A stretch of 52,020 nt of DNA, taken from positions 1-52,020 of the forward strand of contig CAJKAR010000033.1 in the NCBI GenBank assembly GCA_905197955.1, written 5' to 3'. The position numbers were made by a program, and so were the translations under genes. This DNA comes from an uncultured Lentisphaeria bacterium. GTDB taxonomy: Bacteria; Verrucomicrobiota; Lentisphaeria; Victivallales; UBA1829. This document shows positions 1-8,823 of the stretch, piece after piece. How positions within the stretch are numbered: position 1 is the stretch's first letter; each line of letters starts with the position of its first letter. The notes below the pieces were generated by a model, which saw only the letters and a list, made by a program, of their open reading frames with translations, searched no databases and was not told where the DNA came from.

Positions 1-42
1 CTTCTCCTCTCGCGCTCTCCTCTTTCCCTAAACTTTCAGACC

Positions 43-66
43 GCCTTTGCGTTTTCCCGCAAAGGC
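43..66 (-). terminator. Hairpin just downstream of transketolase
   Basis: Perfect 8-bp inverted repeat GCCTTTGC (43-50) / GCAAAGGC (59-66) with an 8-nt loop, 12 nt past the transketolase stop. The minus-strand sequence after the stem has no good U-run, so this is at best a weak or factor-dependent terminator. Confidence 0.35.
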
Positions 67-78
67 TCACGGGATTTC

Positions 79-2070
79 TCAGGCGAAAAATGCTTTGATT
101 TTCTCGGCAACCGCCTCCGGAGTAAAGCCGAATTTCTCAGCAAGCACCTTGTACGGAGCCGATGCGCCAAAGCGATCCAATCCGATGCAGAGTCCTTTGT
201 CTCCGGCGAACTTCTCCCAGCCGAAGGTTGTCCCCGCTTCCAGCGTGACACGACGCTCGCAGGCGGAAGGAATCACACTCTCCTGATACTCCCGGCTCTG
301 CTGGAGGAAAAGTTCCCGCGACGGCATCGAAACCACCCGGATGCGGCACCCTTCATCACGCAGGATATGGGCGGCATCAAGTGCGGTGTTGACCTCGGAA
401 CCGGTTGCAATGATGATCGTATCGTAAGCGGTGTCCTCGGAAACAACATAAGCGCCTTTTTCCAGATCGACCTTTTCCGCAGTTGCCGCATCGAACGGAA
501 CGATATCCTGACGGGTCAAAATCAACGCTACCGGAGTCTTCGACTTCACCGCGTATGCCCATGCATGAGCACATTCGGTAGCTTCCGCCGGACGGATCAC
601 CGTCATCCCCGGAATCGTGCGGAGCATGGCAAGCTGTTCGATCGGCTCGTGAGTCGGGCCATCTTCGCCGACATAGAAGGAATCGTGCGTGAAAATGTAG
701 ATCGACGGAATCTTCTGAATCGCCGCAAGACGAATTCCCGGTTTCATGAAATCGGAAAACACAAAGAATGTTGAAGTATACGGAATGTAACCGCCGTAAA
801 CGGAAATACCGTTGGCAATCGCACTCATGGCAAGTTCCCGGACGCCGAAATGGAAATTGCGTCCACTCCGGTCCGCCGGCGAAAAACTGCCGCTGGCCTT
901 GATCGCAGTCTTCGTGGAGGGCGCAAGATCCGCCGCACCGCCGCAGAGCGACGGCACCAGTTCCGCGACCTTCTGAAGCACAGCTCCACCAGAAGCACGA
1001 GTCGCAGTCGGCTTATCCTTCGGCGTCACTGCAAGAAGCTGCGGAAGAATATCTTCCGGGACCTTGAGCGAGAGCATGTCGGAAATCAGTTTTGCCTTCT
1101 CCGGATTGGCTTCCACAAATTTCTGGAATTCGGCATCCCATTTTGCCGCCTCGGCTGTGAGCTCGGCGGAACGACGGTCCACCATGTCGCGCACCTCCTG
1201 CGGAACATAGAAAGCGTCCTGCGGGAAGCCGAATGCGGCTTTCGTCGCGGCAAGCTCGTCAACCCCGAGCGGTTCCCCGTGCGACTTCTCCGATCCGGCC
1301 TTGCCAGGAGAACCAAAACCGATCACAGTACGGCAGATAACAAGTGTCGGACGTCCATCGGAAACCACCGCCTCGGCAAGTCCTTTGTCCACCTGTTCCG
1401 CATCATTCGCATTTGCAATCTTCAGGACACGCCATCCGTAGGCCTCAAAACGTTTGCCGACATCTTCGGTAAACGCAAGATCCGTGGAACCTTCAATACT
1501 GATGTTGTTATCGTCATAAAGCACGATCACGTTATCGAGTTTCTGATTTCCGGCGAAGGAGGCGGCTTCATGGCTGATGCCTTCCATCAGACAGCCATCA
1601 CCGGAAATGATGAAAATCCGGTTGTTGAGGAGTCCCGCATCGCCAAGACCGGTCACCGCGGCAAAGTTTTTAGACGCCGCCGCCATTCCGATTCCAGCAG
1701 CGAATCCGGTTCCCAGAGGACCAGTCGTCACCTCAACACCTTTGGTATGTCCGAACTCCGGATGCCCCGGCGTAAGACTCTCCCACTGACGGAAATTCTG
1801 AAGATCCTCCATCGTCAATCCGTAACCGAACAGATGAAGGAGACTGTAAAGGAGCATGGAACCATGTCCGGCGGAAAGCACAAAACGGTCGCGTGCGATC
1901 CACTGCGGATTTTTCGGGTTGTGTCTCATATATTTATACCACAGGGAAAAAGCCATATCAGCGGCGCCCATCGGCATTCCGGGATGTCCGGACTTGGCCT
2001 TCTGAATCGCATCCGCGGAAAGCAGACGCACCGTGTCGGCAGCCAGTTTCATAGCTTTGAAATCAGACAT
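79..2070 (-). CDS. tkt: Transketolase
   Basis: Thiamine-diphosphate enzyme of the non-oxidative pentose phosphate pathway; it moves two-carbon ketol units between sugar phosphates in the cytosol. The protein is 663 aa, the usual family length, and all three domains are present: an N-terminal ThDP-binding domain opening with GHPGMPMG and carrying the GDG...NN metal/ThDP motif (ISGDGCLMEG, then DDNNISIEG), a pyrimidine domain with EDGPTHEPIEQ, and a C-terminal domain. The frame extends 14 codons further upstream, but the ATG at 2070 (MSDFKAMK) has AAGGAG at correct spacing and matches the family N-terminus, so I use it. It stands alone and is divergent from the regulator at 2294. Function is secure. 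Confidence 0.97.
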   Translation of the reverse strand: MSDFKAMKLAADTVRLLSADAIQKAKSGHPGMPMGAADMAFSLWYKYMRHNPKNPQWIARDRFVLSAGHGSMLLYSLLHLFGYGLTMEDLQNFRQWESLTPGHPEFGHTKGVEVTTGPLGTGFAAGIGMAAASKNFAAVTGLGDAGLLNNRIFIISGDGCLMEGISHEAASFAGNQKLDNVIVLYDDNNISIEGSTDLAFTEDVGKRFEAYGWRVLKIANANDAEQVDKGLAEAVVSDGRPTLVICRTVIGFGSPGKAGSEKSHGEPLGVDELAATKAAFGFPQDAFYVPQEVRDMVDRRSAELTAEAAKWDAEFQKFVEANPEKAKLISDMLSLKVPEDILPQLLAVTPKDKPTATRASGGAVLQKVAELVPSLCGGAADLAPSTKTAIKASGSFSPADRSGRNFHFGVRELAMSAIANGISVYGGYIPYTSTFFVFSDFMKPGIRLAAIQKIPSIYIFTHDSFYVGEDGPTHEPIEQLAMLRTIPGMTVIRPAEATECAHAWAYAVKSKTPVALILTRQDIVPFDAATAEKVDLEKGAYVVSEDTAYDTIIIATGSEVNTALDAAHILRDEGCRIRVVSMPSRELFLQQSREYQESVIPSACERRVTLEAGTTFGWEKFAGDKGLCIGLDRFGASAPYKVLAEKFGFTPEAVAEKIKAFFA

Positions 2071-2121
2071 GATAAACTCCTTCGTTGTTGTTTTCCCTCG
2101 CGTAATGTCCATTCATCCTGT

Positions 2122-2149
2122 AATATACCACGCAAAAGCGGATATTCAA
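2122..2149 (-). promoter_or_regulatory. Putative sigma70 promoter of tkt
   Basis: On the minus strand TTGAAT (2149-2144), a 16-nt spacer and TATATT (2127-2122), about 52 nt upstream of the tkt start codon. Identified by eye only. Confidence 0.4.
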
Positions 2150-2208
2150 AGGTCAAGATGATAAGGAAAACAAGGAAATATGCAAAAACCGCCTCGATCC
2201 TGAATTCC

Positions 2209-2228
2209 TATATTTTATATAAAATATA
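2209..2228. promoter_or_regulatory. 20-bp perfect palindrome, possible operator
   Basis: Perfect palindrome with half-sites TATATTTTAT and ATAAAATATA, ending 9 nt upstream of the -35 box of the cassette A regulator and lying between it and divergent tkt. A dimeric GntR-type regulator could bind here. It is wholly A/T, so chance or DNA bending is a real alternative. Confidence 0.35.
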
Positions 2229-2237
2229 TATCATCTA

Positions 2238-2266
2238 TTGACTTTTTTTCGGGAATATCGTATAAT
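2238..2266 (+). promoter_or_regulatory. Strong sigma70-type promoter of cassette A
   Basis: TTGACT (2238-2243), exactly 17 nt, then TATAAT (2261-2266). This is one mismatch from consensus with optimal spacing. Predicted start near 2273, giving a leader of about 20 nt before the regulator ATG at 2294. Confidence 0.75.
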
Positions 2267-2293
2267 TAAAATAAGAAAATAAGGAGATTTTTC

Positions 2294-3421
2294 ATGACAG
2301 ACTGGAAACAGGTCAGGCTCGATACAGACCGGAATCTGCCGCTCTACTCCCAGATTTCCGATAAAATCCGAACCTTGATCCATACCGGAGAACTCCGAAA
2401 AGGCGAACGGATTCCGCCGACATCTGAACTTCAGGAGGTCTTCCGCGTCAGTGCAATCACCGTCGAAAACGGGATCAATGCGCTGGTGGAGGAAGGAATC
2501 CTTCTGCGCAGACGCCGTCTCGGAACGTTCGTCGCCGAGGAACAGGAGGCCCCGCCGAAACCGCAGCAGGCAGCACACTGCATCAATGTCGTTTTCAACA
2601 CGAATCGTCCGGGCGGGCACTCCTATCTCGAACTCCTCTGCGAAATGGAACGGGTCTGCAAAGCGGACGGCTATACCATCCGTTTCACCATCACCCATCC
2701 GGATCACCCCGAAAGCGTGGCTTATCTGACCGACCGCTGCGACGGAATTATCCTCATGGGAACTCCCCGCGCCGAGCTGATTTTCAAACTCCTGAATGCC
2801 ATCCCGCTGGTCCTGATCGGAGATCCGGAAAATTCCACTCCGCATCTTCTGAAAAATCTCGATTATCTGGTCAATGACGATCAGGAACGCACCTTTCTCT
2901 GCATCAAGCACCTTGTGGAGCTGGGACATCGCCGGATCATGGCGATCATCACCCCCGCCGGAACCCCCTTCGAACGGAACCAGAAGGCCGGACTCGAAAA
3001 AGCCCGGAAGGAATTCCACCTCTCCGATGAGGAATTCCATATCCTCCCCGTTGAAGATTATCTTCCCGAATTCGGCTACAAGGCGGCATACTCCACACTA
3101 TGCACATCGCCACGGCCGACCGCGTGCATGACGACCGAATCCGATCTTGCAGTCGGCATCATCAAAGCCGCTCACGATCTGGGACTGGTCGTTCCCGAAG
3201 ATCTGAGTATCATCACTCTCGGCAATCAGTTCAACTGCATGCGCAAGGAACCTCAGCTGACCTGTTTCGAATCCAATGTCCCGCAAACCGTTCAGCTCGC
3301 CTGGGATAAACTGAAAAAACAGCTCAAGGATCCGAACACTCAGAAATCAAAAACGGTGGTCAGAACCAACCGATTCTTTTTTGGAACATCAACCATGTAT
3401 TATAAAGGAGATAAAAAATGA
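2294..3421 (+). CDS. GntR/LacI-hybrid transcriptional regulator (cassette A)
   Basis: Sugar-responsive DNA-binding regulator of 375 aa. Residues about 10-85 form a GntR-type winged helix (PLYSQISDKIRTLI, then ITVENGINALVEEGILLRRR with the wing GTFV). Residues about 100-370 form a LacI/periplasmic-binding-like effector domain (DGIILMGTP, LVELGHRRIMAI, DLSIITLG), the AraR-like layout. AAGGAG lies 8 nt before the ATG. It is the first gene of cassette A; its TGA overlaps the ATG of the next gene (ATGA, 3418-3421), so the two are probably translationally coupled. It most likely controls the hydrolase at 4249 in response to a released sugar; the ligand cannot be read from sequence. Confidence 0.9.
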   Translation: MTDWKQVRLDTDRNLPLYSQISDKIRTLIHTGELRKGERIPPTSELQEVFRVSAITVENGINALVEEGILLRRRRLGTFVAEEQEAPPKPQQAAHCINVVFNTNRPGGHSYLELLCEMERVCKADGYTIRFTITHPDHPESVAYLTDRCDGIILMGTPRAELIFKLLNAIPLVLIGDPENSTPHLLKNLDYLVNDDQERTFLCIKHLVELGHRRIMAIITPAGTPFERNQKAGLEKARKEFHLSDEEFHILPVEDYLPEFGYKAAYSTLCTSPRPTACMTTESDLAVGIIKAAHDLGLVVPEDLSIITLGNQFNCMRKEPQLTCFESNVPQTVQLAWDKLKKQLKDPNTQKSKTVVRTNRFFFGTSTMYYKGDKK

Positions 3422-4221
3422 AGGATCAGCAGGAAGATCTTGTGCAAAAGAGCAGGAATCATTTTACATTGATTGAGCTTTTAGTAGTAATAGCAATCAT
3501 TGCGATCCTTGCGGGGCTTCTATTGCCGGCTCTGAACAATGCCAGAATGAAAGCAAAGACGATCAACTGCGTCAGCAATCTCCGGCAGTCCGCCACGACT
3601 CTGCTCCTGTATGCAAACGACTTTAACGACCTGATTCTTCAGGAACATGTCTCCAGTGGAACGCAGGCTCCCTGGACCCTCATTATTCTGGATAAACTCT
3701 CTTATTTTCCCAGAACAAAATTCGGGGATTACTATTATGTAAAATCTCTGATCTGTCCGCTTCGAGCCACACCGTATCCCGTTCCGCTCAGCTATCCATC
3801 TCAATCCAATGCCTCTCTTTACACATACGCACAGCCGATTTACCGTTTTGCGCAGAAGGATAAGATAGGCGGTAATGACGTCTGCGTCCGGGGACGGACC
3901 CCCTCCGGCGGAGAGGCTAACGCATGCATCGCTTTGACAAAAGTGAAAAACGCTTCCAGCGCACCGCTTCTGATCTGCGGAGGTTATAAGGGAGCTGATT
4001 ACAGTGTGGCTCTCGCGGATATCGAATACAAAATCGGCGGGAATCCGTATGTGCACTGGACGGCTGCTCAATGCGGCATGTCGCTGCGGCACGGCAATCA
4101 GGGACTCGGAGCCATGCTGGATGGGCATGTCGTTACCAAAAGCAGAGGAGGATGGCGAGCCAATCCGGTCCGGGTCCGGCGCTTCATCCTCGCCGACGGC
4201 ACAGAATTTTATGAACCTTAA
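3418..4221 (+). CDS. Prepilin-like secreted protein, H-X9-DG type (cassette A)
   Basis: 267 aa. The N-terminus is a type IV pilin / type II secretion pseudopilin signal: short basic leader, then FTLIELL from F16 and a hydrophobic helix ending LLLPALNNAR, with Glu at +5. The residue before the cleavage site is His15, not the canonical Gly. The C-terminal part carries the H-X9-DG signature of processing-associated prepilin-like proteins (H225, D235, G236, followed by H237). It overlaps the regulator stop by 4 nt and precedes the hydrolase by 27 nt. Probably inner-membrane anchored with a periplasmic or external globular part. Whether it forms a pseudopilus, helps export the hydrolase or binds glycans is unknown. 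Confidence 0.85.
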   Translation: MKDQQEDLVQKSRNHFTLIELLVVIAIIAILAGLLLPALNNARMKAKTINCVSNLRQSATTLLLYANDFNDLILQEHVSSGTQAPWTLIILDKLSYFPRTKFGDYYYVKSLICPLRATPYPVPLSYPSQSNASLYTYAQPIYRFAQKDKIGGNDVCVRGRTPSGGEANACIALTKVKNASSAPLLICGGYKGADYSVALADIEYKIGGNPYVHWTAAQCGMSLRHGNQGLGAMLDGHVVTKSRGGWRANPVRVRRFILADGTEFYEP

Positions 4222-4248
4222 TCCTGACAACAACAAGGAATCTGTAAT

Positions 4249-7200
4249 ATGAAATGGAATCTTTTACCGACCGCCCTTTTCATGACTCTCCTGCTTCCTC
4301 TTTCCGGAGCTGAACTTCCGCAGGGAGTCAAAGCGGAAACAGACGGCAGCGTCTCCTGGAACGGAATCAAAATCTCCCACACAAATGTGTTCGGAAAATG
4401 GCAGACCGCCCGCAGGGAAAAAGCCGATATCCGCAAAGAGGGTGACAGGATCCTCATCCGTCAGAACCACCTCTATCCGAATTCCGCAGGAAAAGGACTC
4501 ATCACCCTGACCCCGATTGGCAAGAACGCCTTTCAGCTCGAAAGCAAAGATGAAATTCCCGCGGACATCAAACCGAATCTCCGCTATCTGAGTCTGAGCG
4601 TTCCGACGGACAATGCCGGAAAAATCATTTTCACAAATCCGAAAGGCACACAGGAATTTCATTTTCCGGAACAGTACAAAAAAATGATTCTCGGCCATTT
4701 CTATCAGGTCCGCAAAGCGGAACTGTGCCTGAAGGACGGAAACCGAGTCACGGTCTATCCGCAGGGGAACACGGTCTTTCTGCAGGATGACCGGAAATTC
4801 GGGAAACGTCCCGGACAGAATGAAACATTCAGCATCCGGATCTGGCACAGCGGCAATACATTCTCTACCAAAGTGGAAACGGCGACGGTGAAAAACACTC
4901 TTCTGGATCTCTCTGCCATCGCGGATCGGCCGGTTCGCGACGACATCGCCGAAGACGGAAAAGGCGGATGGACCGATCAGGGCGCACAAAACGATCTGCG
5001 CATGTTCCAGCCCGGCACCTATTCTGCAAAAACGATCCGCTTTGAAGTCAAACAGCCGAAGGTCGTCGCCATCGCGGGAAAGAACCGGACCATGCCCGTG
5101 GAAATGCGCGAACTGGATCTCCCGGCGGGAGCCGAAGCCAAAACGCTGGCACTCTTCCATACCTCGGCATGGACTCCGCGGGAGGTTCCGCTCGGAGAAA
5201 TCGAAGTCGTCTACGCCGACACCGGCATCCAGCGGATTCCCGTCATCGGCGGAAAAGACTGCGGCAACTGGTGGAACCCGCGTGAGCTTGCCAATGCGAA
5301 AATCGCCTGGAAACATCGCAACGGCACAACCGATGTCGGATTTTATGTCTCGACCTTCCCGCTGACAGGCTCCAATCCGATCCGCATCCGCTTCAAGTCG
5401 CCGGACCCGAATGTCGTCTGGCTCATCGCCGCCGCCACACTGCTGGATCAGGAGGTGAAATTCAAGACCACGGTCGCCGTCCCGAAAATCATGAAGGCCG
5501 ATCATGAATGGATGATCATGGATTTCGATCACTACACCGTGAAAGGCTCTCCGCTGGATTTCTCGTTCCTGACAAAGAACGACGCTCCCGCCGGAAAATA
5601 TGGAAGGGCCCTCCCCTCGCCCGACGGCACCATGCGCTTTGAAAAGGCTCCGCACAAAAAACTCCGGATCGTCGGCACGAATCTCTGCCAGAGCGCTCTT
5701 CTTCCCGAAAAGGAGGACGCTGTCAGACTGGCGGAATACATTGCCTCCATGGGCATCAACTCGGTCCGTTTCCACCATCACGACAACGGACTCGTAGCAA
5801 AGGGAAGCAAGGTCTCCACCGCAATCAACATGGAGAATCTCGACCGCATGGAATTTCTTTTCGCCGAACTCAAAAAACGCGGCATCTACATCTCCTTCGA
5901 TCTTTACACCAGCCGGAAACTCCTCCCCGGAGACAAGATCCCCGAACTGGAGAAAATCGGCTCAAAAACCGCCGTCATGCTGACTGATCCCGGCATGAAG
6001 AATCTGAAGGAGTTCTGCCGCAACTGGCTGACCCATCGCAATCCCTACACCGGATTGAACTGGCTGGAAGATCCCGCTATCGTATTCATCAATCTGGTCA
6101 ACGAGGACACCCTCACCTACAACTGGCAGGGAAAAAAGGAGTTCCTGGAAAAGCTGTTTCAGAACTACGCGGCAAAAAACGGCATCCGAGACAAACGTGC
6201 CACCTCCGCCAATCTCCATTTTCTGAAATTCATGCACGACATTCAGAAAGAGTATCTTCAGGAACTTGCCCGATTCATGAAAGAAGATCTGAAAGCGGTC
6301 TATCCTGTCACCAGCTGCAACTACGGGGATAACGCCGCGACCCTCCGGATCCGCAACCTGTTCCCGGTCACAGACACTCACATGTATCACGAGCATCCGA
6401 CCTTCCTGAAAAATCCCTGGTCCCTGCCGCACGCATACAGCCAGACCTCTCTGATTCCGGCAAACGCCTATCTCCCGACCGGCATGATCTGCAACCGGGT
6501 CTATCACAAGCCGTTTTTCATGACGGAATTTAACTTCTGCGCGCCGAACCGGTTCCGCGCGGAAGACGGACCGCTCATGGGCGCTTACAGCGCATTGCAC
6601 GATATCAGCGGAATCTACCGTTTTGATTTCAACAGTTACCACAAGCGCTTCCGGAAGGAAAAAGCGATAATCGTCTTTGAGAGCATCAGCGATCCGGTCA
6701 TGCAGCTCTCCGACCGGATCATCTCGCTGCTCTTCCTGCGCGGCGATGTCGCATCCTCAAAAGAGAAGTACGCCTATACGATCCCCGCGGACCTCTTTTC
6801 CAAACGGCGCGACAACGGAATTCCGGGAATGATTCCCCTCCGCCTCATCGCGCAGGTCGGCGTGCAGTTCGAGGACCAGAAAACGGAAAAATATCCAGAG
6901 TACGATAAAATTCAGTCCGCGGAAATCAAGCGCAGAATCGCCGACTACGAACGCACCGGCATCGCCGTCAGCACAACCGGAGAACTGAAACTCGATACCA
7001 GAGGCAAAACTTTCTCCGTCGTTACGCCGCGCTCCGAGGTGTTCACTCTGCACAATGGCGGAATGAAGGGAAAAAGATTCCATGTCCGGAACGCAGACAG
7101 CTTCCAGACTCTGGCGGCGCTCTCGCTGACAGACGATCCGCTTGCGGAATCGAATTCCATCCTGATTCTTCAACTCACCGATGTCTCTCAGGAAGGTGTC

Positions 7201-7446
7201 CGGTTCGGAAATCAGGAACGGACCATTCTTGAAAAGACCTCCAACGGGAAACATCTCCTCCGCAAAGCAAAAGCGGAAATCGAACTGCATGTGAAAGGCC
7301 CGATGAAAGTCTCCGCCTGCAACATGCTCGGTGAAACCATCGGAGAGGTCAAGGCGACCTTCCGGAACGGAGTCCTCCGATTCAAAGCGGACAACTCGGC
7401 ATTCAAAGGCGGAACTGTTGCCTATCACCTGACCCCCGTCAAATAA
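4249..7446 (+). CDS. Large secreted clan GH-A glycoside hydrolase (cassette A)
   Basis: 1065 aa with a Sec signal peptide (hydrophobic to about residue 20, LPLSG). An N-terminal beta-rich region of about 450 residues contains the marker GKGGWTDQG followed by NDLR (237-250). A TIM-barrel domain follows: VGTNL, then SVRFHHHDNG, and KKRGIYISFDLY. Predicted catalytic acid/base E619 sits in LVNEDT and nucleophile E760 in MTEFNF, the clan GH-A arrangement. A C-terminal beta region follows. It resembles GH5-type cellulase-family enzymes, but I cannot assign family or substrate. It shares layout with the cassette B enzyme at 19366. It is the last gene of cassette A and is followed by a terminator. 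Confidence 0.87.
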   Translation: MKWNLLPTALFMTLLLPLSGAELPQGVKAETDGSVSWNGIKISHTNVFGKWQTARREKADIRKEGDRILIRQNHLYPNSAGKGLITLTPIGKNAFQLESKDEIPADIKPNLRYLSLSVPTDNAGKIIFTNPKGTQEFHFPEQYKKMILGHFYQVRKAELCLKDGNRVTVYPQGNTVFLQDDRKFGKRPGQNETFSIRIWHSGNTFSTKVETATVKNTLLDLSAIADRPVRDDIAEDGKGGWTDQGAQNDLRMFQPGTYSAKTIRFEVKQPKVVAIAGKNRTMPVEMRELDLPAGAEAKTLALFHTSAWTPREVPLGEIEVVYADTGIQRIPVIGGKDCGNWWNPRELANAKIAWKHRNGTTDVGFYVSTFPLTGSNPIRIRFKSPDPNVVWLIAAATLLDQEVKFKTTVAVPKIMKADHEWMIMDFDHYTVKGSPLDFSFLTKNDAPAGKYGRALPSPDGTMRFEKAPHKKLRIVGTNLCQSALLPEKEDAVRLAEYIASMGINSVRFHHHDNGLVAKGSKVSTAINMENLDRMEFLFAELKKRGIYISFDLYTSRKLLPGDKIPELEKIGSKTAVMLTDPGMKNLKEFCRNWLTHRNPYTGLNWLEDPAIVFINLVNEDTLTYNWQGKKEFLEKLFQNYAAKNGIRDKRATSANLHFLKFMHDIQKEYLQELARFMKEDLKAVYPVTSCNYGDNAATLRIRNLFPVTDTHMYHEHPTFLKNPWSLPHAYSQTSLIPANAYLPTGMICNRVYHKPFFMTEFNFCAPNRFRAEDGPLMGAYSALHDISGIYRFDFNSYHKRFRKEKAIIVFESISDPVMQLSDRIISLLFLRGDVASSKEKYAYTIPADLFSKRRDNGIPGMIPLRLIAQVGVQFEDQKTEKYPEYDKIQSAEIKRRIADYERTGIAVSTTGELKLDTRGKTFSVVTPRSEVFTLHNGGMKGKRFHVRNADSFQTLAALSLTDDPLAESNSILILQLTDVSQEGVRFGNQERTILEKTSNGKHLLRKAKAEIELHVKGPMKVSACNMLGETIGEVKATFRNGVLRFKADNSAFKGGTVAYHLTPVK

Positions 7447-7463
7447 AAACAGGAAAAACATAA

Positions 7464-7511
7464 AACTCCCGGCACAGAAGCGGAATCCTCTGGACCGGGA
7501 GTTCTTTTTTT
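7464..7511 (+). terminator. Rho-independent terminator of cassette A
   Basis: 9-bp stem AACTCCCGG (7464-7472) / CCGGGAGTT (7495-7503), followed by C and a run of seven T. It lies 17 nt after the hydrolase stop. It may also affect the convergent gene at 7557, but on that strand it lacks a good U-run. Confidence 0.8.
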
Positions 7512-7556
7512 GGTTTAGATCCTGTTTTTTTCCAACTCAAACGGGAAACGTTTTTC

Positions 7557-8612
7557 TCAGCGGTACGCCAGCTTCTCGTAGAGTTCATTGTAGTACAGCG
7601 CGCGCTCGACCGGGACATCGGCCGGAAGATGATTGCCGACCGCCAGCATGAATCCCGGATAACGGCGTCCCCATTCCATAGCGCGTTCCACTTCGAAACG
7701 GATCTCGTCATACGATCCGTAAGTGAGAGTCCGGCAATCCACACCGCCGACAAAACCCACGCGGTCGCCATAGGTCGCAGCAAAACGTTCCATGTCGCAG
7801 CACGGCTCCATGACGACGGAATTTACATTCAGCCGGACAATATCATCAAAAAATTCATCAATTTTTCCGTCCGAAGTAAACATCACGATCTTGCCCGCCT
7901 CCTTCAAGATTCCGATCAGCGACGCAAGTTTCGGGAAAATCTGTGCACGATACCACTCCGGCGCAGCCACCGGTCCGCTCGTCCAGCAGAGATCGTCATG
8001 CACCATCACCACCGGCACCGACGACTTTGCCAGAGCTTCAAAAAACTGGCGGATCCAGTGATAATAGGAATCCACCAGGCGATTGAACCGATCCACATCC
8101 GTCCCGAGAGAAATCAGCAGAGCATCCCATCCGAGCAGATCAATCAGCCCCGAAAACATCGTAATGTAAACGCCCGACATATTCACCACATCCGGAATAT
8201 TCTCGCAGTTGTTCCGGTAATGGCGCTCAAAACGGGCGATCAGATCCTTCTGGTCGAAAAAGCGGAACTGTTCCGCGGGGTCCAGCGCGTAGACATCTTC
8301 CGGTTCCTGATAGGGATGCGTCACGCTGGTATTGAAATCATCCTCGCCATAAACGGCATGTCCCATATCCGTGATAACGGCTCCGGCCTCCTTCATGAAG
8401 TTGCGCTCCACAAGAATCGACCAGACAAAACTGTAATCCCAGCGCTTCCGGAACTCCCGGGAAGCCCTCGGCCGATTCTCCGGAACGGAGGTGTCGATAC
8501 CCGTCACAGCCTCCATCAGCTTCCAGTGGTAACCATCGGCGGAATACTCCGTCCGCGGAATTTTCGACGAAAACTGCATGTTCAATGCAGCCCAGCCATT
8601 TTCATACGACAT
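7557..8612 (-). CDS. Uroporphyrinogen-decarboxylase-like protein
   Basis: 351 aa, similar in layout to the UroD / MtaA / CmuA superfamily of decarboxylases and methyltransferases (TIM barrel). Visible features are the barrel elements FSGLIDLLGWDAL, VPVVMVHDD, KIVMFTSDGKID, MEPCCDM and FVGGVDCRTL. Start: GGAGG 9 nt before the ATG. There are no haem-synthesis neighbours, and the protein lacks the N-terminal substrate motif expected of true HemE. A role in a corrinoid methyl-transfer or demethylation reaction, common for such paralogues in this kind of bacterium, is more likely than haem synthesis; this is inference. It is convergent with cassette A. Confidence 0.8.
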   Translation of the reverse strand: MSYENGWAALNMQFSSKIPRTEYSADGYHWKLMEAVTGIDTSVPENRPRASREFRKRWDYSFVWSILVERNFMKEAGAVITDMGHAVYGEDDFNTSVTHPYQEPEDVYALDPAEQFRFFDQKDLIARFERHYRNNCENIPDVVNMSGVYITMFSGLIDLLGWDALLISLGTDVDRFNRLVDSYYHWIRQFFEALAKSSVPVVMVHDDLCWTSGPVAAPEWYRAQIFPKLASLIGILKEAGKIVMFTSDGKIDEFFDDIVRLNVNSVVMEPCCDMERFAATYGDRVGFVGGVDCRTLTYGSYDEIRFEVERAMEWGRRYPGFMLAVGNHLPADVPVERALYYNELYEKLAYR

Positions 8613-8741
8613 ACTCTGCTCCTCCGCAACTGCTTTCCGGATCTTCTCTCTGCCAGATTCTTTCCTGCATTCTCCGGATTGACGTTCTTTCTTTTATCGG
8701 GCTTCTTCTGTAATCTATGCGGCGGAAAGAAAAATATCTTC

Positions 8742-8770
8742 TTGTATTTTGAAAAATTTTGCTCTATATT
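8742..8770 (+). promoter_or_regulatory. Putative sigma70 promoter of ruvB
   Basis: TTGTAT (8742-8747), 17-nt spacer, TATATT (8765-8770). Predicted start near 8777, about 36 nt before the ruvB ATG and almost on top of a small upstream ATG at 8779. Confidence 0.5.
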
Positions 8771-8778
8771 AACTTATC

Positions 8779-8823
8779 ATGCAGACAACCACACCAGCAG
8801 GATTTGAAGCCGATGGAAAATGA
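8779..8823 (+). other. 14-codon upstream ORF overlapping ruvB start
   Basis: ATG at 8779 opens a short frame MQTTTPAGFEADGK ending at TGA 8821-8823, in a different frame from ruvB and overlapping its first codons. It begins within 2-3 nt of the predicted transcription start and has no Shine-Dalgarno sequence. It may be a chance ORF or a coupling leader peptide. Confidence 0.2.

Noticed and set aside
850..2241. 463-aa open frame opposite tkt
   Set aside because: Shadow of the transketolase gene; Arg/His/Ser-rich low-quality composition and no motif.
4264..5781. 505-aa antisense open frame inside the cassette A hydrolase
   Set aside because: Antisense shadow; the sense protein has signal peptide, catalytic motifs and a paralogue with the same layout.
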